Source of the DNA: Robertkochia solimangrovi
GTDB lineage: Bacteria; Bacteroidota; Bacteroidia; Flavobacteriales; Flavobacteriaceae
DNA length: 64,000 bases
Reading direction: 5' to 3'
Assembly: GCF_007279655.1 (NCBI RefSeq)
Contig: NZ_QKWN01000012.1
Span: 1 to 64,000, forward strand
Position numbers and translations under genes: made by a program
Part shown: piece after piece, positions 16,592-26,342 of the stretch
How the letters are laid out: every line of letters starts with the position of its first letter
Numbering within the stretch: position 1 is the stretch's first letter
Notes under the pieces: generated by a model
The model's input: only the letters and a program-made list of their open reading frames with translations
What the model was told of the DNA's origin: nothing
Databases searched by the model: none

Positions 16592-17203
16592 TCAGGATTT
16601 GTGATGGATTACCCTGTAGGTGAGGTTTATTCTGGGATTCTTTATTCGTTTTGATTTGGGTAGCTGATGCTTCCAGTTATGTTGTGTGGCTCCTGCCATG
16701 AGTAACAAACTTCCGGGTTCCAGAGCTATCTTAAATGTTTGCTCTTTCTTTGCTCTGTGTTTGAATTGAAAACTCCTGATTTCGCCAAAGCTCAGCGAAG
16801 CAATGACAGGATTCACTCCTAATTCCTTTTCGTCATCGGCATGCCAGCCATTACTATCCATTCCGTCTCTGTAAAGGTTCAGTAAACAGCTGCTGAATCG
16901 GATACCTGTAAATGCAGCTACTTTTTGTGATATCTCATATAAAAGTTCGGTATAGGGGAGGGGTATCATGGTAAGGCCAGAATATGTATAAGGATGATTG
17001 TTTTCGGCATACAATGCTGTTAACCTTGGCTGTGGTATCATCTTTCCGAATAGTCTGATCGAATCCTGTTTCCAGGAAATATCCGATAGTAATGCTCTGA
17101 ATATGGTTGCGGCTTCAGAAAGATTAAAGAAATCCGGAACATAATATATTTCTGCATCCTGCAAAGGAAGAAGGTAATTTTGCAGTTGCTTTTTGGTTTC
17201 CAA
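16592..17203 (-). CDS. alkB: AlkB-like 2-oxoglutarate/Fe(II) dioxygenase
   Basis: 203 residues. Iron ligands are His121 and Asp123 (NGWHADDEKELG) and His179 (WKHQLPK). The 2-oxoglutarate contacts are Arg191 and Arg197 in NPRINLTYR. The AlkB-type nucleic-acid lid segment (PQPRLTALYA) precedes the core. Known members reverse N-alkyl damage in DNA or RNA by oxidative demethylation. The size and motif order resemble the ALKBH2/3-type bacterial proteins. It lies 12 bases after an AraC-type regulator gene and is probably co-transcribed with it. Confidence 0.9.
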   Translation of the reverse strand: METKKQLQNYLLPLQDAEIYYVPDFFNLSEAATIFRALLSDISWKQDSIRLFGKMIPQPRLTALYAENNHPYTYSGLTMIPLPYTELLYEISQKVAAFTGIRFSSCLLNLYRDGMDSNGWHADDEKELGVNPVIASLSFGEIRSFQFKHRAKKEQTFKIALEPGSLLLMAGATQHNWKHQLPKSKRIKNPRINLTYRVIHHKS

Positions 17204-17215
17204 TGATACTATTTT

Positions 17216-18088
17216 TTAATCGGTGATAACCTTCTTTAATTCATTTCTATATTCTGAAGGAGATTTTCCCGTAAATTTCTTGAAAGATTTATTGAAATAG
17301 GAGAAATTATTAAAACCACTTTCATAACAGATCTCAGTAATACTGACCGGTTTTTCCGCAAGCAACTTCGATGCATGAACCAAACGGTACTCATTGACGA
17401 AATTAGTAAAGGTCTTTCCGGACATCTTTTTAAAATATCTGCAAAAGGAAGGTACGGTCATTCCCGACATATCAGCCATTTTTTCGAGGGAAATCTGTTC
17501 CTGAAAATTTGTTTTTACATAATTGAATATAATATTGATACGGTCATTATCCTGAACATCTGCTTGTATCGAAAATCCACTGGCATTAAGAATCTGATAT
17601 TCCTCAGATATTTGCAGATCATTTAGTATCGACATTATTCCCAGAAAGCGATCGAAATTCGGCAATCCAGCCAAATATTCGATCCGTTCTCCTATCTTTT
17701 CTTTGGTTGCACCAGTAAATGCCAAACCGCCTTTGCAGCGTTCGAGAATCAATCGAATGTTTTTCATTTCTGGTTTATTGATCAGATCACCCAGGAAGTC
17801 CGGAGGAAGCTGGATCACAAATTCATTCTTATTTCCTGTGAACTTATCGGTAAATCCGCAGTGTGGAAGGTTAGATCCTATAAGAATAAGATCTCCATTG
17901 GTATAATAAGATATGTGGCTGCCGATCTGCCGTTTTCCAGACCCTCCGTTAACATAGACCAACTCCAGTTCCGGATGATAATGCCAGTACGACGTATTCT
18001 GATTTTGGTTCACATCGTATTTGACCAGAGAAAAGGAACTTCCGAATGAAGGGTTAATAACTTCTAAAGCAGGTTTTTTGAGATTCAT
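17216..18088 (-). CDS. AraC-family transcriptional regulator, cupin type
   Basis: 290 residues. The N-terminal cupin has YWHYHPELELVYVNGGSG (about 34-51). The C-terminal tandem HTH (about 190-288) has QISLEKMADMSGMTVPSF and the signature GFNNFSYFNKSFKKFTGKSP. It shares an operon with the AlkB-like gene. In enterobacteria AlkB is controlled by Ada, which also has an AraC-type HTH. This protein has a cupin sensor instead of the Ada methyl-acceptor domain, so any alkylation sensing is unproven. Confidence 0.88.
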   Translation of the reverse strand: MNLKKPALEVINPSFGSSFSLVKYDVNQNQNTSYWHYHPELELVYVNGGSGKRQIGSHISYYTNGDLILIGSNLPHCGFTDKFTGNKNEFVIQLPPDFLGDLINKPEMKNIRLILERCKGGLAFTGATKEKIGERIEYLAGLPNFDRFLGIMSILNDLQISEEYQILNASGFSIQADVQDNDRINIIFNYVKTNFQEQISLEKMADMSGMTVPSFCRYFKKMSGKTFTNFVNEYRLVHASKLLAEKPVSITEICYESGFNNFSYFNKSFKKFTGKSPSEYRNELKKVITD

Positions 18089-18258
18089 GATATTCCTTAT
18101 TAATAGTATAAAATTACAACAATGAAAAAGGAGCGATATATATTATATTAACGCAAATATACACTATTTTATCATAAGTTGTATTTTAACCCATTGCAGG
18201 AGTTAAAATAGTGCATAAATTGGAAAATACAGCGGTAGTGTAGCCTGGATTACCGTAC

Positions 18259-18266
18259 TACTTTTG
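18259..18266 (+). promoter_or_regulatory. -7 box of the 18303 gene
   Basis: TACTTTTG, identical to the -7 box of the 14865 gene, 36 bases before the ATG. Confidence 0.5.
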
Positions 18267-18302
18267 ACTCAAGTTAATGTTTAACCATTAAATTATTGCG
18301 AG

Positions 18303-18896
18303 ATGAAAAAGTTAATTAGTAGAATTATGTTGGTTGCGTTGTTTACGATTGCAACGGTAACCATGGCCAGAGCTAGTGAGTTTTACCTGTCGGTAAAACA
18401 GGATGATTGCAGAACTATTGACCTGATACTCCCTAAGGCAGATCAGCCTTTGAAGATTTCATTTACAGATGAAGAAGGGGAGATCTTGTATTTTGATGAG
18501 AAATCTAATTTTTCTTCTAATATCAGAAGATACGATTTTAATAGTCTTCCTAACGGTGATTATTTCTTCGTAGTTGAGTCTGAAACCAAGATTGCTAAAG
18601 TTCCATTGACTTTCGTTGAAGGTAAGACCATTATCGCTGCTGATAAGGAAGAAACTATTTACAAACCTTATTTCAGAGTTGAGAATAAAGTGATCAGCAT
18701 GAATATGTTGAGCATCGATGAAACTCCTGTAGAAGTTAAGGTTTATGACAGCTCAGATATCCTATTGTACGACGAAGTACTAACCGGAAATAAAAGTTTA
18801 GGTAAGCGTTTTGATTTTACAAAAGCTTCCAGAGGTGATTACAAGATCGTTGTTAAACACGATGGTAATACCTTCTACAAAATAGTTAGTTTGTAG
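18303..18896 (+). CDS. Secreted two-repeat beta-sandwich protein, unknown function
   Basis: 197 residues. The signal peptide (1-24) ends near ARASE. The mature part is an internal duplication: PLKISFTDEEGEILYFDE...YDFNSLPNGDYFFVVE (about 52-102) is echoed by PVEVKVYDSSDILLYDE...FDFTKASRGDYKIVVK (about 142-188). This is the pattern of two small Ig-like/T9SS-CTD-like sandwiches, but there is no separate cargo domain. It has its own promoter and a UUCG-capped terminator, so it may be an abundant periplasmic or surface protein. The family has no name I can give with confidence. Confidence 0.7.
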   Translation: MKKLISRIMLVALFTIATVTMARASEFYLSVKQDDCRTIDLILPKADQPLKISFTDEEGEILYFDEKSNFSSNIRRYDFNSLPNGDYFFVVESETKIAKVPLTFVEGKTIIAADKEETIYKPYFRVENKVISMNMLSIDETPVEVKVYDSSDILLYDEVLTGNKSLGKRFDFTKASRGDYKIVVKHDGNTFYKIVSL

Positions 18897-18928
18897 TCTA
18901 TTTTAAGTTTAAGTAGTGTTTATTGTTT

Positions 18929-18946
18929 AGGGGACTTCGGTCCCCT
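18929..18946 (+). terminator. Terminator with UUCG tetraloop
   Basis: AGGGGAC-TTCG-GTCCCCT followed by TACATTTTTTAT. It terminates the 18303 gene. TTTTAAGTTTAAG lies about 17 bases upstream, a weak echo of the 3' motif at 16101. Confidence 0.8.
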
Positions 18947-19007
18947 TACATTTTTTATAGACTTTAGATATGTACATAATTAACATCAATTATAACGTTG
19001 TAGTAGA

Positions 19008-19358
19008 TTATATGTATATATAGGCCCAGGTGATAAGAATGAACTGAATGGGTATTCTTAATATCAACAGCCATTTGGGGAAGTACTTCTCAAAATGAGG
19101 ATCTCGAACCATATGAATATGTACTGGCAAGAACAGGATCAACATTATGATAATTCCATAAAGTGCTATTCGGGATGTATTCGGGAAGAAAAGAAGGATT
19201 CCTAAAAGTATTTCTGCAATACCACTTAATAAAACTAAAGTCCCCGGATATGGAAGATATCCGGGGATAATTCTTTTATAGGTTTCTGGTTTGATGAAAT
19301 GAAATATTCCCGCGACGATATATAAAACAGCCATGGTATAATAAGACCAGATAAACAT
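19008..19358 (-). CDS. DoxX-family small membrane protein
   Basis: 116 residues with four hydrophobic helices. The family pattern YIVAGIFHFIKPETY near the N-terminus and LSGIAEILLGILLFFP in the second helix match DoxX/MauE-like membrane proteins. Biochemical role is unproven. The ATG lies 3 bases after the stop of the DUF885 gene, so it ends a three-gene operon (21592 to 19008). Confidence 0.85.
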   Translation of the reverse strand: MFIWSYYTMAVLYIVAGIFHFIKPETYKRIIPGYLPYPGTLVLLSGIAEILLGILLFFPNTSRIALYGIIIMLILFLPVHIHMVRDPHFEKYFPKWLLILRIPIQFILITWAYIYI

Positions 19359-19361
19359 GCT

Positions 19362-21155
19362 TTATCCTGCTTTATTTTCCGCCATAATCCAGCGATTGAT
19401 CTTGTCTTCCAGTAACTCCAGGGGAAGACAGCCAGACTCAAGAACTCTGTTGTGAAATTCCTTGATGTCGAATTTGTCTCCGAAGGCCTTATGTGCTTTA
19501 TTCCGTAGTTCGATGATCTTTAATTGTCCGATCTTGTATGATAAGGCTTGTCCGGGCCATGACATATAGCGTTCTATCTCAGCGATCACACTGGCTTCCG
19601 ATTCAGCTTCATGGCTTAATGAATATTCTATTGCCTTTTCACGACTCCAGCCTTTTGCATGTATACCTGTATCCACAACAAGTCGTATGGCACGATGCAT
19701 CTCAGCGCTTAACATACCAAAATATTGATAGGGGTCTGTATAGAGTCCGAGTTCTTTCCCTAAAGATTCTGAATACAGTGCCCAGCCTTCTCCATAGGCA
19801 CTATACCAAATTGTTTTTCGGAATGCCGGAAGATCGGTGTTTTCCTGTTGTAATGAAATTTGATAATGATGACCCGGGATCGCTTCGTGAAGGAAAAGAT
19901 CTTCATCGGATAAGATATTATAAGCCTTAACATCCGGGATCGGAACATAGAATATACCAGGTCTGGTTCCGTCAAGTGAGCCCTGGTTGTATTCAGCACT
20001 TGCCGATTCCTCCCTGAATGCTTCAGTTCTTCTTACTTCAAAACCGGTTCTGGGCGTAAGGTCAAACAATTTCTTGAGGTTAGGTTTCATTTTGTCATAG
20101 ATGGCATAGAAATGTTCTATGACTTGTTCCGGTTTGTTATATGGCATGAGGTCTTTATTGTTTCTAATTGCGTCAAAGAACTCCGGTAATGTGCCCTTAA
20201 ATCCGGCTTCATCCATCACCTTCTCCATTTCACTTTCCAGTCTTGCAACTTCAGCTAACCCAATCTCATGAATTTGTTCGGCAGTCAACTCCGTAGTTGT
20301 ATAGATCTTGATCTGTTGCTGATAATAAGCAGCGCCATCAGGGATATCTCCAATTCCGGATGTTGTTCTGCCGGCAGGTAAATATTCGTCTCTGAAGAAT
20401 TCAGTCAGCTTTTGGTATTGCGGAATCACTCTTTTATCGATCACTTCGGAATAAACAGCCCGTAGTGAATCTTTTTGTTTATCGGTGAAAATATCCGGAA
20501 ATGTCTTTACTGGGCCAAAGAACAGGTGTTCAGAAGGAGGGCCCTTAGCAAGGGCCTCCATTTGCGGGATCACTTTTTCAATCAAAGATTTGGGAAGTAT
20601 ATATCCATCACCAATTCCTTTGCGCATATTTACGATTGCTGTATCACACCAGACGAGATAATCTCCTAATCTGGAGAGCCATTTCTCATGGTCCTGAAGG
20701 GTGTGGAAGGGTTGTGCACTCATTCCACTGGCAAACTGTCCGATGGTTTGTGGAAGGGAGCTGAACTGATTGATCGGAACCAATCGGTTATAGGGAAATT
20801 CAAGTTGTTTTAAACCCGTCTCACATTGCCATTTCAATACATTATAACTTAGATAATCTTCTTCAGACAGTTGGTCGGTATCATATTGTGCCAGTTTACT
20901 CAGGTAATTCCTGTAAAATTGCTTTTTGCGATCAATGAATACTAATGACAGGGTATTCGGTAGCATATCATTGTATTCCGTTTTACCGGAAAAGGTTGCA
21001 TCTATAGGGTCGATCTTCAGGTTGTCTTCATAATATGCCTGGAAAACATCAGTTATAGGAGGGAGGTCTGTAGCTTCTTGAGATTTCTTGTTTGATTCTT
21101 CCTTACAAGAGAAGAGTAATAAGATGCAAAGGAAAGCATAGAGGGAGTTGTTCAT
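19362..21155 (-). CDS. DUF885 family lipoprotein, probable metallopeptidase
   Basis: 597 residues, lipobox LLFSC (Cys17). The family core contains HEAIPGHH (423-430), an extended zinc-type HExxxH motif typical of DUF885 proteins, preceded by RPGIFYVPIPD. A second block, YSAYGEGWALYSESLG, probably supplies the acidic ligand. DUF885 proteins are predicted gluzincin-like peptidases, and few members are characterised. It is located in the cell envelope by lipid anchor. It sits between a DUF3052-like gene (5-base gap) and DoxX (3-base gap). Confidence 0.88.
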   Translation of the reverse strand: MNNSLYAFLCILLLFSCKEESNKKSQEATDLPPITDVFQAYYEDNLKIDPIDATFSGKTEYNDMLPNTLSLVFIDRKKQFYRNYLSKLAQYDTDQLSEEDYLSYNVLKWQCETGLKQLEFPYNRLVPINQFSSLPQTIGQFASGMSAQPFHTLQDHEKWLSRLGDYLVWCDTAIVNMRKGIGDGYILPKSLIEKVIPQMEALAKGPPSEHLFFGPVKTFPDIFTDKQKDSLRAVYSEVIDKRVIPQYQKLTEFFRDEYLPAGRTTSGIGDIPDGAAYYQQQIKIYTTTELTAEQIHEIGLAEVARLESEMEKVMDEAGFKGTLPEFFDAIRNNKDLMPYNKPEQVIEHFYAIYDKMKPNLKKLFDLTPRTGFEVRRTEAFREESASAEYNQGSLDGTRPGIFYVPIPDVKAYNILSDEDLFLHEAIPGHHYQISLQQENTDLPAFRKTIWYSAYGEGWALYSESLGKELGLYTDPYQYFGMLSAEMHRAIRLVVDTGIHAKGWSREKAIEYSLSHEAESEASVIAEIERYMSWPGQALSYKIGQLKIIELRNKAHKAFGDKFDIKEFHNRVLESGCLPLELLEDKINRWIMAENKAG

Positions 21156-21160
21156 AATAA

Positions 21161-21592
21161 CTATTCGGATTGGTTTTCGGTTTTCTTTTTGTTTTTACTT
21201 TTCACATACTCCAGGCGTCTGAATCGAACTGCCTCCCAGTCGTCGTTTACCGTGATATGATTGGCAAGATGATAACATTTCCTGATCAAGGGGGTCCAGT
21301 CGTAGTCGTTGGTGATATCGGTATAAAGCGTTTTAGATACTTTTCGGGGATGAGCAATCCATAGGATAGCGTCTTCGTGTAATTTATGTAACACTGTAAG
21401 TAACTGATTTTCCAGTTCCTCTATGGTCGTGACAAAGATCAGTACAAACTCTACCTTTCCGGCTTTGATACTGGAATAAAGAATCTCCATATCGGAAAGC
21501 GCAGCGAGTTCCTTTCCAAATCCTTCCGGTTCATTCAGAATAAGAATCTGATTCTGATTTTCAAGTTTGAGTTTTTGTAACAGCGTCTTCAT
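21161..21592 (-). CDS. DUF3052-like protein
   Basis: 143 residues, cytosolic, ending in a Lys-rich tail KSKNKKKTENQSE. The C-terminal half has ILWIAHPRKVSK...TDITNDYDW...DDWEAVRFRR, which resembles the DUF3052 pattern (LW.A.PK, DL..D, W...RF). The resemblance is judged by eye. It is first in the operon with the DUF885 peptidase and DoxX. Function unknown. Confidence 0.65.
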   Translation of the reverse strand: MKTLLQKLKLENQNQILILNEPEGFGKELAALSDMEILYSSIKAGKVEFVLIFVTTIEELENQLLTVLHKLHEDAILWIAHPRKVSKTLYTDITNDYDWTPLIRKCYHLANHITVNDDWEAVRFRRLEYVKSKNKKKTENQSE

Positions 21593-21692
21593 TTCCTAAA
21601 GTTATGAAAAATTGCACCTATCAACAAGAAGAGAATTGCTTAAGATGTCTGTGTGCCAAATCAGTAACAGGGAGATAAGAAGCCGTATGGAA

Positions 21693-21722
21693 TAAAAAAA
21701 AGCCGGCTTTTGCCGGCTTTTA
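21693..21722 (-). terminator. Terminator of htpG
   Basis: AAAAGCCGGC / GCCGGCTTTT with loop TTTT. On the minus strand it follows the htpG stop and ends in a T run. Confidence 0.85.
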
Positions 21723-21743
21723 ATTTAAGATGTAAAAATCTTA

Positions 21744-23624
21744 TTATTTGATCATATTGTAACTTCTCTTGATGAAGTTCGTAAGTTCTTCACCTTTTAG
21801 GAGTCCTTGTGATAATCTGGCAAGGTCAACAGACTGATTGATCAGTCTCTCCTGTTTAGCCTTAGTCTTCGTATTCAGAATCTGTCCGATCAGTTCATGG
21901 TTTGTATTAACCACAAGGTTATACATTTCAGGCATATTCCCCATCCCGAACATTCCTCCACCGGTAGCGCTCATCTCTTTCATACGGCGCATAAATTCAG
22001 GTTGCGTAATCACAAATGGAGATGCATTGCTGTCAAGAGATTCAAGTTGTACACTGAATTTTTCCTTGGGAACTGCATTTTCCAGAACTCCTTTCAGAGT
22101 TTCTTTTTCCTCTTCTGAAAGCTTGGAGATTTTTTCTTCATCCTTTTTAATCAGGTTATCCAGAGAATCCGAATCAACTCGGGCAAACGAAATGTTCTCT
22201 TTTGAAGTTTCAAGTTTCTGCATCAGATGGGATACGATGGGAGAATCCAGAATTAGTACCTGGTATCCTCTATCTTTAGCTTCCGTGATGTAACTGTGTT
22301 GAGCATCCTGGTTCGAAGCATAAAGTAGTATGGTCTTACCGTCCTTATCGGTCTGATTCTCTTTAACCTTTTCAATAAGTTCTTCAAAAGTGAAGTATTC
22401 GTCATCTACGGTAGGGTATAATGCGAATTTATCAGCTTTTTCATAGAACTTATCTTCTGAAAGCATACCGTATTCGATAACCACTTTGATATCATTCCAT
22501 TTTTTCTCGAAATCCTCACGGTTCTCATTGAAGAGCGATTTTAATTTATCAGCTACTTTTCGGGTGATATAGCTGGAGATCTTTTTTACGTTTCCATCAG
22601 CCTGAAGATAGGATCTGGATACGTTCAATGGTATGTCCGGCGAATCGATAACTCCGCGTAACATCGTGAGGAATTCAGGTACGATACCTTCTACATTGTC
22701 AGTGACGAATACCTGGTTCTGAAAGAGTTGAATTTTATCTTTTTGAAGATTGATCTCATTGCTCAACTTTGGGAAATAAAGAATCCCGGTCAGGTTGAAC
22801 GGATAATCCACGTTCAGGTGGATATGAAAGAGAGGCTCTTCAAATTGCATCGGATAGAGCTCCCGATAAAAATTTAAATAATCTTCATCCTTGAGGTCTG
22901 CGGGTTGTTTTGTCCATGCAGGCTCCGGATTGTTGATGATATTGTCTACAGTAATCTGCTTATCGGTAGCATCATCACCTTCCCCTTCCTTGATAGTTTC
23001 TTCTCTGGTTCCGAATTTGATCGGTACCGGCATGAATTTATTATACTTTATTAATAGTTCACTGATTCTGTTTTCTTCAAGGAATTCTTCTGAATCTTTA
23101 TTGATGTGAAGGATTATTTCCGTTCCTCGTTCCGATTTATCGGATTCATCAAGGGTGTAATTTGGCGATCCGTCACAAGTCCAGTGTGCTGCAGGCTCAT
23201 CTTTATAAGATTTTGTGATGATCTCTACTTTATCAGCAACCATGAAGGCGGAATAGAACCCTAGTCCGAAGTGACCGATGATCCCACTGTCTTTTGCTGA
23301 GTCTTTATACTTTTCTAAGAATTCTTCGGCGCCGGAAAAGGCGATTTCATTGATATATTTCTGAACTTCTTCTGCGGTCATTCCCAGTCCCTGATCTATG
23401 ATATGGAGTTTCTTACCTTCCTTATCGATCTTAACTTCGATCACAGGATTTCCATATTCCACGCCCTTCGCTTCACCTATATTGGTCAGGTGCTTCAGCT
23501 TTAAAGTGGCGTCAGTTGCATTTGAAATAAGTTCTCGCAGGAAAATTTCATGGTCGCTGTACAAGAACTTCTTGATCAGCGGAAAAATATTCTCTACAGA
23601 TACATTAATATTTCCGGTAGTCAT
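21744..23624 (-). CDS. htpG: Molecular chaperone HtpG (Hsp90)
   Basis: 626 residues, the usual bacterial length. The GHKL ATPase motifs are clear: ELISNATDATLKL (Asn for Mg-ATP), DQGLGMT, and IGHFGLGFYSAFMVAD lid. The middle domain carries NVSRSYLQ and the C-terminal dimerisation domain closes the protein. The C-terminus lacks the eukaryotic EEVD. It is an ATP-dependent cytosolic foldase active under stress. It is a single-gene unit with its own terminator, and the S9 peptidase gene lies upstream on the same strand. Confidence 0.97.
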   Translation of the reverse strand: MTTGNINVSVENIFPLIKKFLYSDHEIFLRELISNATDATLKLKHLTNIGEAKGVEYGNPVIEVKIDKEGKKLHIIDQGLGMTAEEVQKYINEIAFSGAEEFLEKYKDSAKDSGIIGHFGLGFYSAFMVADKVEIITKSYKDEPAAHWTCDGSPNYTLDESDKSERGTEIILHINKDSEEFLEENRISELLIKYNKFMPVPIKFGTREETIKEGEGDDATDKQITVDNIINNPEPAWTKQPADLKDEDYLNFYRELYPMQFEEPLFHIHLNVDYPFNLTGILYFPKLSNEINLQKDKIQLFQNQVFVTDNVEGIVPEFLTMLRGVIDSPDIPLNVSRSYLQADGNVKKISSYITRKVADKLKSLFNENREDFEKKWNDIKVVIEYGMLSEDKFYEKADKFALYPTVDDEYFTFEELIEKVKENQTDKDGKTILLYASNQDAQHSYITEAKDRGYQVLILDSPIVSHLMQKLETSKENISFARVDSDSLDNLIKKDEEKISKLSEEEKETLKGVLENAVPKEKFSVQLESLDSNASPFVITQPEFMRRMKEMSATGGGMFGMGNMPEMYNLVVNTNHELIGQILNTKTKAKQERLINQSVDLARLSQGLLKGEELTNFIKRSYNMIK

Positions 23625-23676
23625 ATGTATTTAATTTTGATTATGAACACTGCACCGATTTCAAAAAAAGTACCAC

Positions 23677-26115
23677 TTATTTCGTTTCTGACAACATGTC
23701 AGCGCCTTTGTTCTTTACATATTTCTCCAGCCACTGGTCCTGCTCCCACAGCATGTGCATAATACTTTCCTTGGCATTGTAACCATGACTTTCTTTTGGA
23801 AGCATAACCAGGCGTACAACGGCTCCAAGTCCTTTTAAAGCATTGAAATATCGTTCACTTTGCATCGGATAGGTCCCTGAATTATTATCGGCTTGTCCGT
23901 GAATAAGTAATAGTGGTGTCTTCATCTTTTCGGCATGCATAAAAGGTGACATTGTGTAATAAACCTCCGGAGCTTCCCAGTAATTGCGTTCCTCACTCTG
24001 AAATCCAAAAGGAGTAAGTGTTCTGTTGTAGGCACCACTTCTTGCGATTCCTGCTGCAAAAAGATTGGAATGTGACAACAGGTTAGCAACCATGAAGGCT
24101 CCGTAACTGTGACCTCCCACCGCTACACGTTCTCTGTCGATATATCCCAGTTCATCAACGGCATCTATCGCTGCTTTGGCATTTGCCACCAGTTGTTCTC
24201 TAAATGTATCATTGGGCTCTTTATCGCCTTCTCCTATGATCGGGAATGCAGCATCGTCAAGTACCACATACCCACGGGTAACCCAGTACACGGGGGATGC
24301 CCAGTATGGATAGGTGAATTCATTCGGATTCTGTGTGTTTTGAGATGCGCTGTTCTTGTCCTTATATTCACGTGGATAAGCCCACATAAGCATTGGCATT
24401 TTTTCTTTTTTATCCATATCATAGCCGACAGGAAGATATAGGGTAGCCGATAATTCCAGGCCGTCAGCTCTTTTATAGGTGATCACTTCCTTATGTACAC
24501 TTTGAAGACTTTTATAGGGGTTATCGAAGCTTGTTAGCTGAATCGGACTCCTTCTTCTTTTGATCGCTTTATAATAGTAGTTCGGGTATTCTGTTTGCGA
24601 TTGAACCCTGACAAGCAACCTGTCTTCTTCCGGATCGTAGTCTAAAAGATCCTCTTTTTTGTTTTCGAGTTTTGAGGTGTATAAGCGGGCTTTATCAAAA
24701 GATTTCAGATTGATTTTATCGACAAATGGAAATTGTCCGTTTTCGGAAAACCCATCGCCCAGTAAATAGGCATTCTTATTTTTGTCAAGGGCCAGTACAT
24801 AGCTTCCCAACTCATTTCTTTTGGATACGAAACTACCGGGATTGCTATATTGATCCTGATAATTCCTGTCAAAAAGTACTACGGGTTCCCGGGTGTTGTC
24901 TGATGGATCAAAAACATAGGTTTTGGTATTTCGTGTATTCCACCATCGGTCATAAGCGATCGCGATATCATCATCACCCCATTCAATTCCTGCGTATCGG
25001 TTTTTGGTTTTTAACAGCTCCCGGGGAGTGCCGGTAAAAGGGGCCTCAATTTCATAGATGACATCTCTGAAAGGAACCTCTACTTCCGGATCGCCCTGAT
25101 CTAAAGCTTCTGCGTAATACAGGGTTGAAGGTTTGTCACTTCTCCATCGGATACTTCGCATTCCGGTCTGCACAGCCATAAATCCTTGCGGTAATTCTTC
25201 GATGAGTCCTTCTTCAAGGATCACCTTTATCACATTTCCATCCTTATCGTAAACTGTGGTCGTGGAAGGGAAGCGGCTATAAGGAACAAGGTAGGAAAAA
25301 GGTTTTCCTATGGTAGTGATCATGACATAGTTTCCATCCGGGGAGAAACTGATTCCCTGATACATTTCGGTCTCTTTCCATTTCTCAGTCTTTCCGTCTA
25401 ACGAGATCTTCATCAGATCTGCTTTGGCAAGTTGTTCGAAATTGAACTCATCATTCGGATTTTTCAAAAGGTCCTGATAGGTTCTGTTTTGTGCCTTCTT
25501 CCCGTCGTTGGTGGAGATCGTCGGCCCGTCTGGAATGGCTTCGTCAGTATTGATCAGTGGTTTGCGATCGGAAGGTAATGTTTTTACCAGGATCGATTGA
25601 CTATCCTTAAACCAATTGATTACATCATACAGGTTGGCGTTAAGGATGGGTTCAGAAAGTTTACTCATTTGGCCTTTCTGTAAATCCAGTACCCAAAGTT
25701 CCACACCCGCTTCCGTTGTATTTGTCAAAGCCATTTTTTCCTGATCCGGCGAAAGGGAAAAATTGGCAAGTCTCGGATTGTTGGGAATTCCCTTGATTTC
25801 TATAGCTTCCTTGTCTTTAGGAGATTTAATCATAAGGTTGTTTACATACGATACACGGCTACCGATATTGGTTTTTGGATTTATCCTTAATCCACCAAGT
25901 CGAAGTTCTTCTTCAGAAAGTTCAGCTATGGATTTATGTGGATCCCGATACATAAGGATCATATACTTTCCGTTTTCAGTGATGTTCACCATCGGGGCTG
26001 CTGGAGCTTCAAATAAATCGAGGATCTCACTTGGAGGCTTCTGATAGTTGAGTTTTTCCTGTCCGAATGCTGATAATGCAACAAACAGAAGGAGCAGGCA
26101 GGAAATTTTTTTCAT
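23677..26115 (-). CDS. Exported S9 (prolyl oligopeptidase-like) peptidase
   Basis: 812 residues from the ATG at 26115, which gives signal peptide MKKISCLLLLFVALSAFGQ; an upstream ATG at 26151 would put 12 polar residues before it. A beta-propeller-like region (about 40-560) is followed by an alpha/beta hydrolase domain with nucleophile motif GGHSYGAFM, acid in HGQADNNSG and His in KESHGYNA. Such enzymes cleave oligopeptides, often after Pro or with glutamyl specificity. Here it is exported, consistent with peptide scavenging. Confidence 0.92.
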   Translation of the reverse strand: MKKISCLLLLFVALSAFGQEKLNYQKPPSEILDLFEAPAAPMVNITENGKYMILMYRDPHKSIAELSEEELRLGGLRINPKTNIGSRVSYVNNLMIKSPKDKEAIEIKGIPNNPRLANFSLSPDQEKMALTNTTEAGVELWVLDLQKGQMSKLSEPILNANLYDVINWFKDSQSILVKTLPSDRKPLINTDEAIPDGPTISTNDGKKAQNRTYQDLLKNPNDEFNFEQLAKADLMKISLDGKTEKWKETEMYQGISFSPDGNYVMITTIGKPFSYLVPYSRFPSTTTVYDKDGNVIKVILEEGLIEELPQGFMAVQTGMRSIRWRSDKPSTLYYAEALDQGDPEVEVPFRDVIYEIEAPFTGTPRELLKTKNRYAGIEWGDDDIAIAYDRWWNTRNTKTYVFDPSDNTREPVVLFDRNYQDQYSNPGSFVSKRNELGSYVLALDKNKNAYLLGDGFSENGQFPFVDKINLKSFDKARLYTSKLENKKEDLLDYDPEEDRLLVRVQSQTEYPNYYYKAIKRRRSPIQLTSFDNPYKSLQSVHKEVITYKRADGLELSATLYLPVGYDMDKKEKMPMLMWAYPREYKDKNSASQNTQNPNEFTYPYWASPVYWVTRGYVVLDDAAFPIIGEGDKEPNDTFREQLVANAKAAIDAVDELGYIDRERVAVGGHSYGAFMVANLLSHSNLFAAGIARSGAYNRTLTPFGFQSEERNYWEAPEVYYTMSPFMHAEKMKTPLLLIHGQADNNSGTYPMQSERYFNALKGLGAVVRLVMLPKESHGYNAKESIMHMLWEQDQWLEKYVKNKGADMLSETK

Positions 26116-26342
26116 GAAATGATGATTTAAAATTAATTTTTTGGAAACCATCCTGAGATGGTCGTTTTTTTGGCAGCTACAATTTACTAATAATTTTAAA
26201 GCTGCAATTCTGGTTTTAGAGTGCTTTCAGAGTAGTTCTAATTAACGTTACATTCTCTAATAATTCCTTAAATTGCGCGACCAAAATTTACTTTTTTCGT
26301 AGATTTAATAGAGTATATTGTAAATAAGATAATTAAAAGCGT

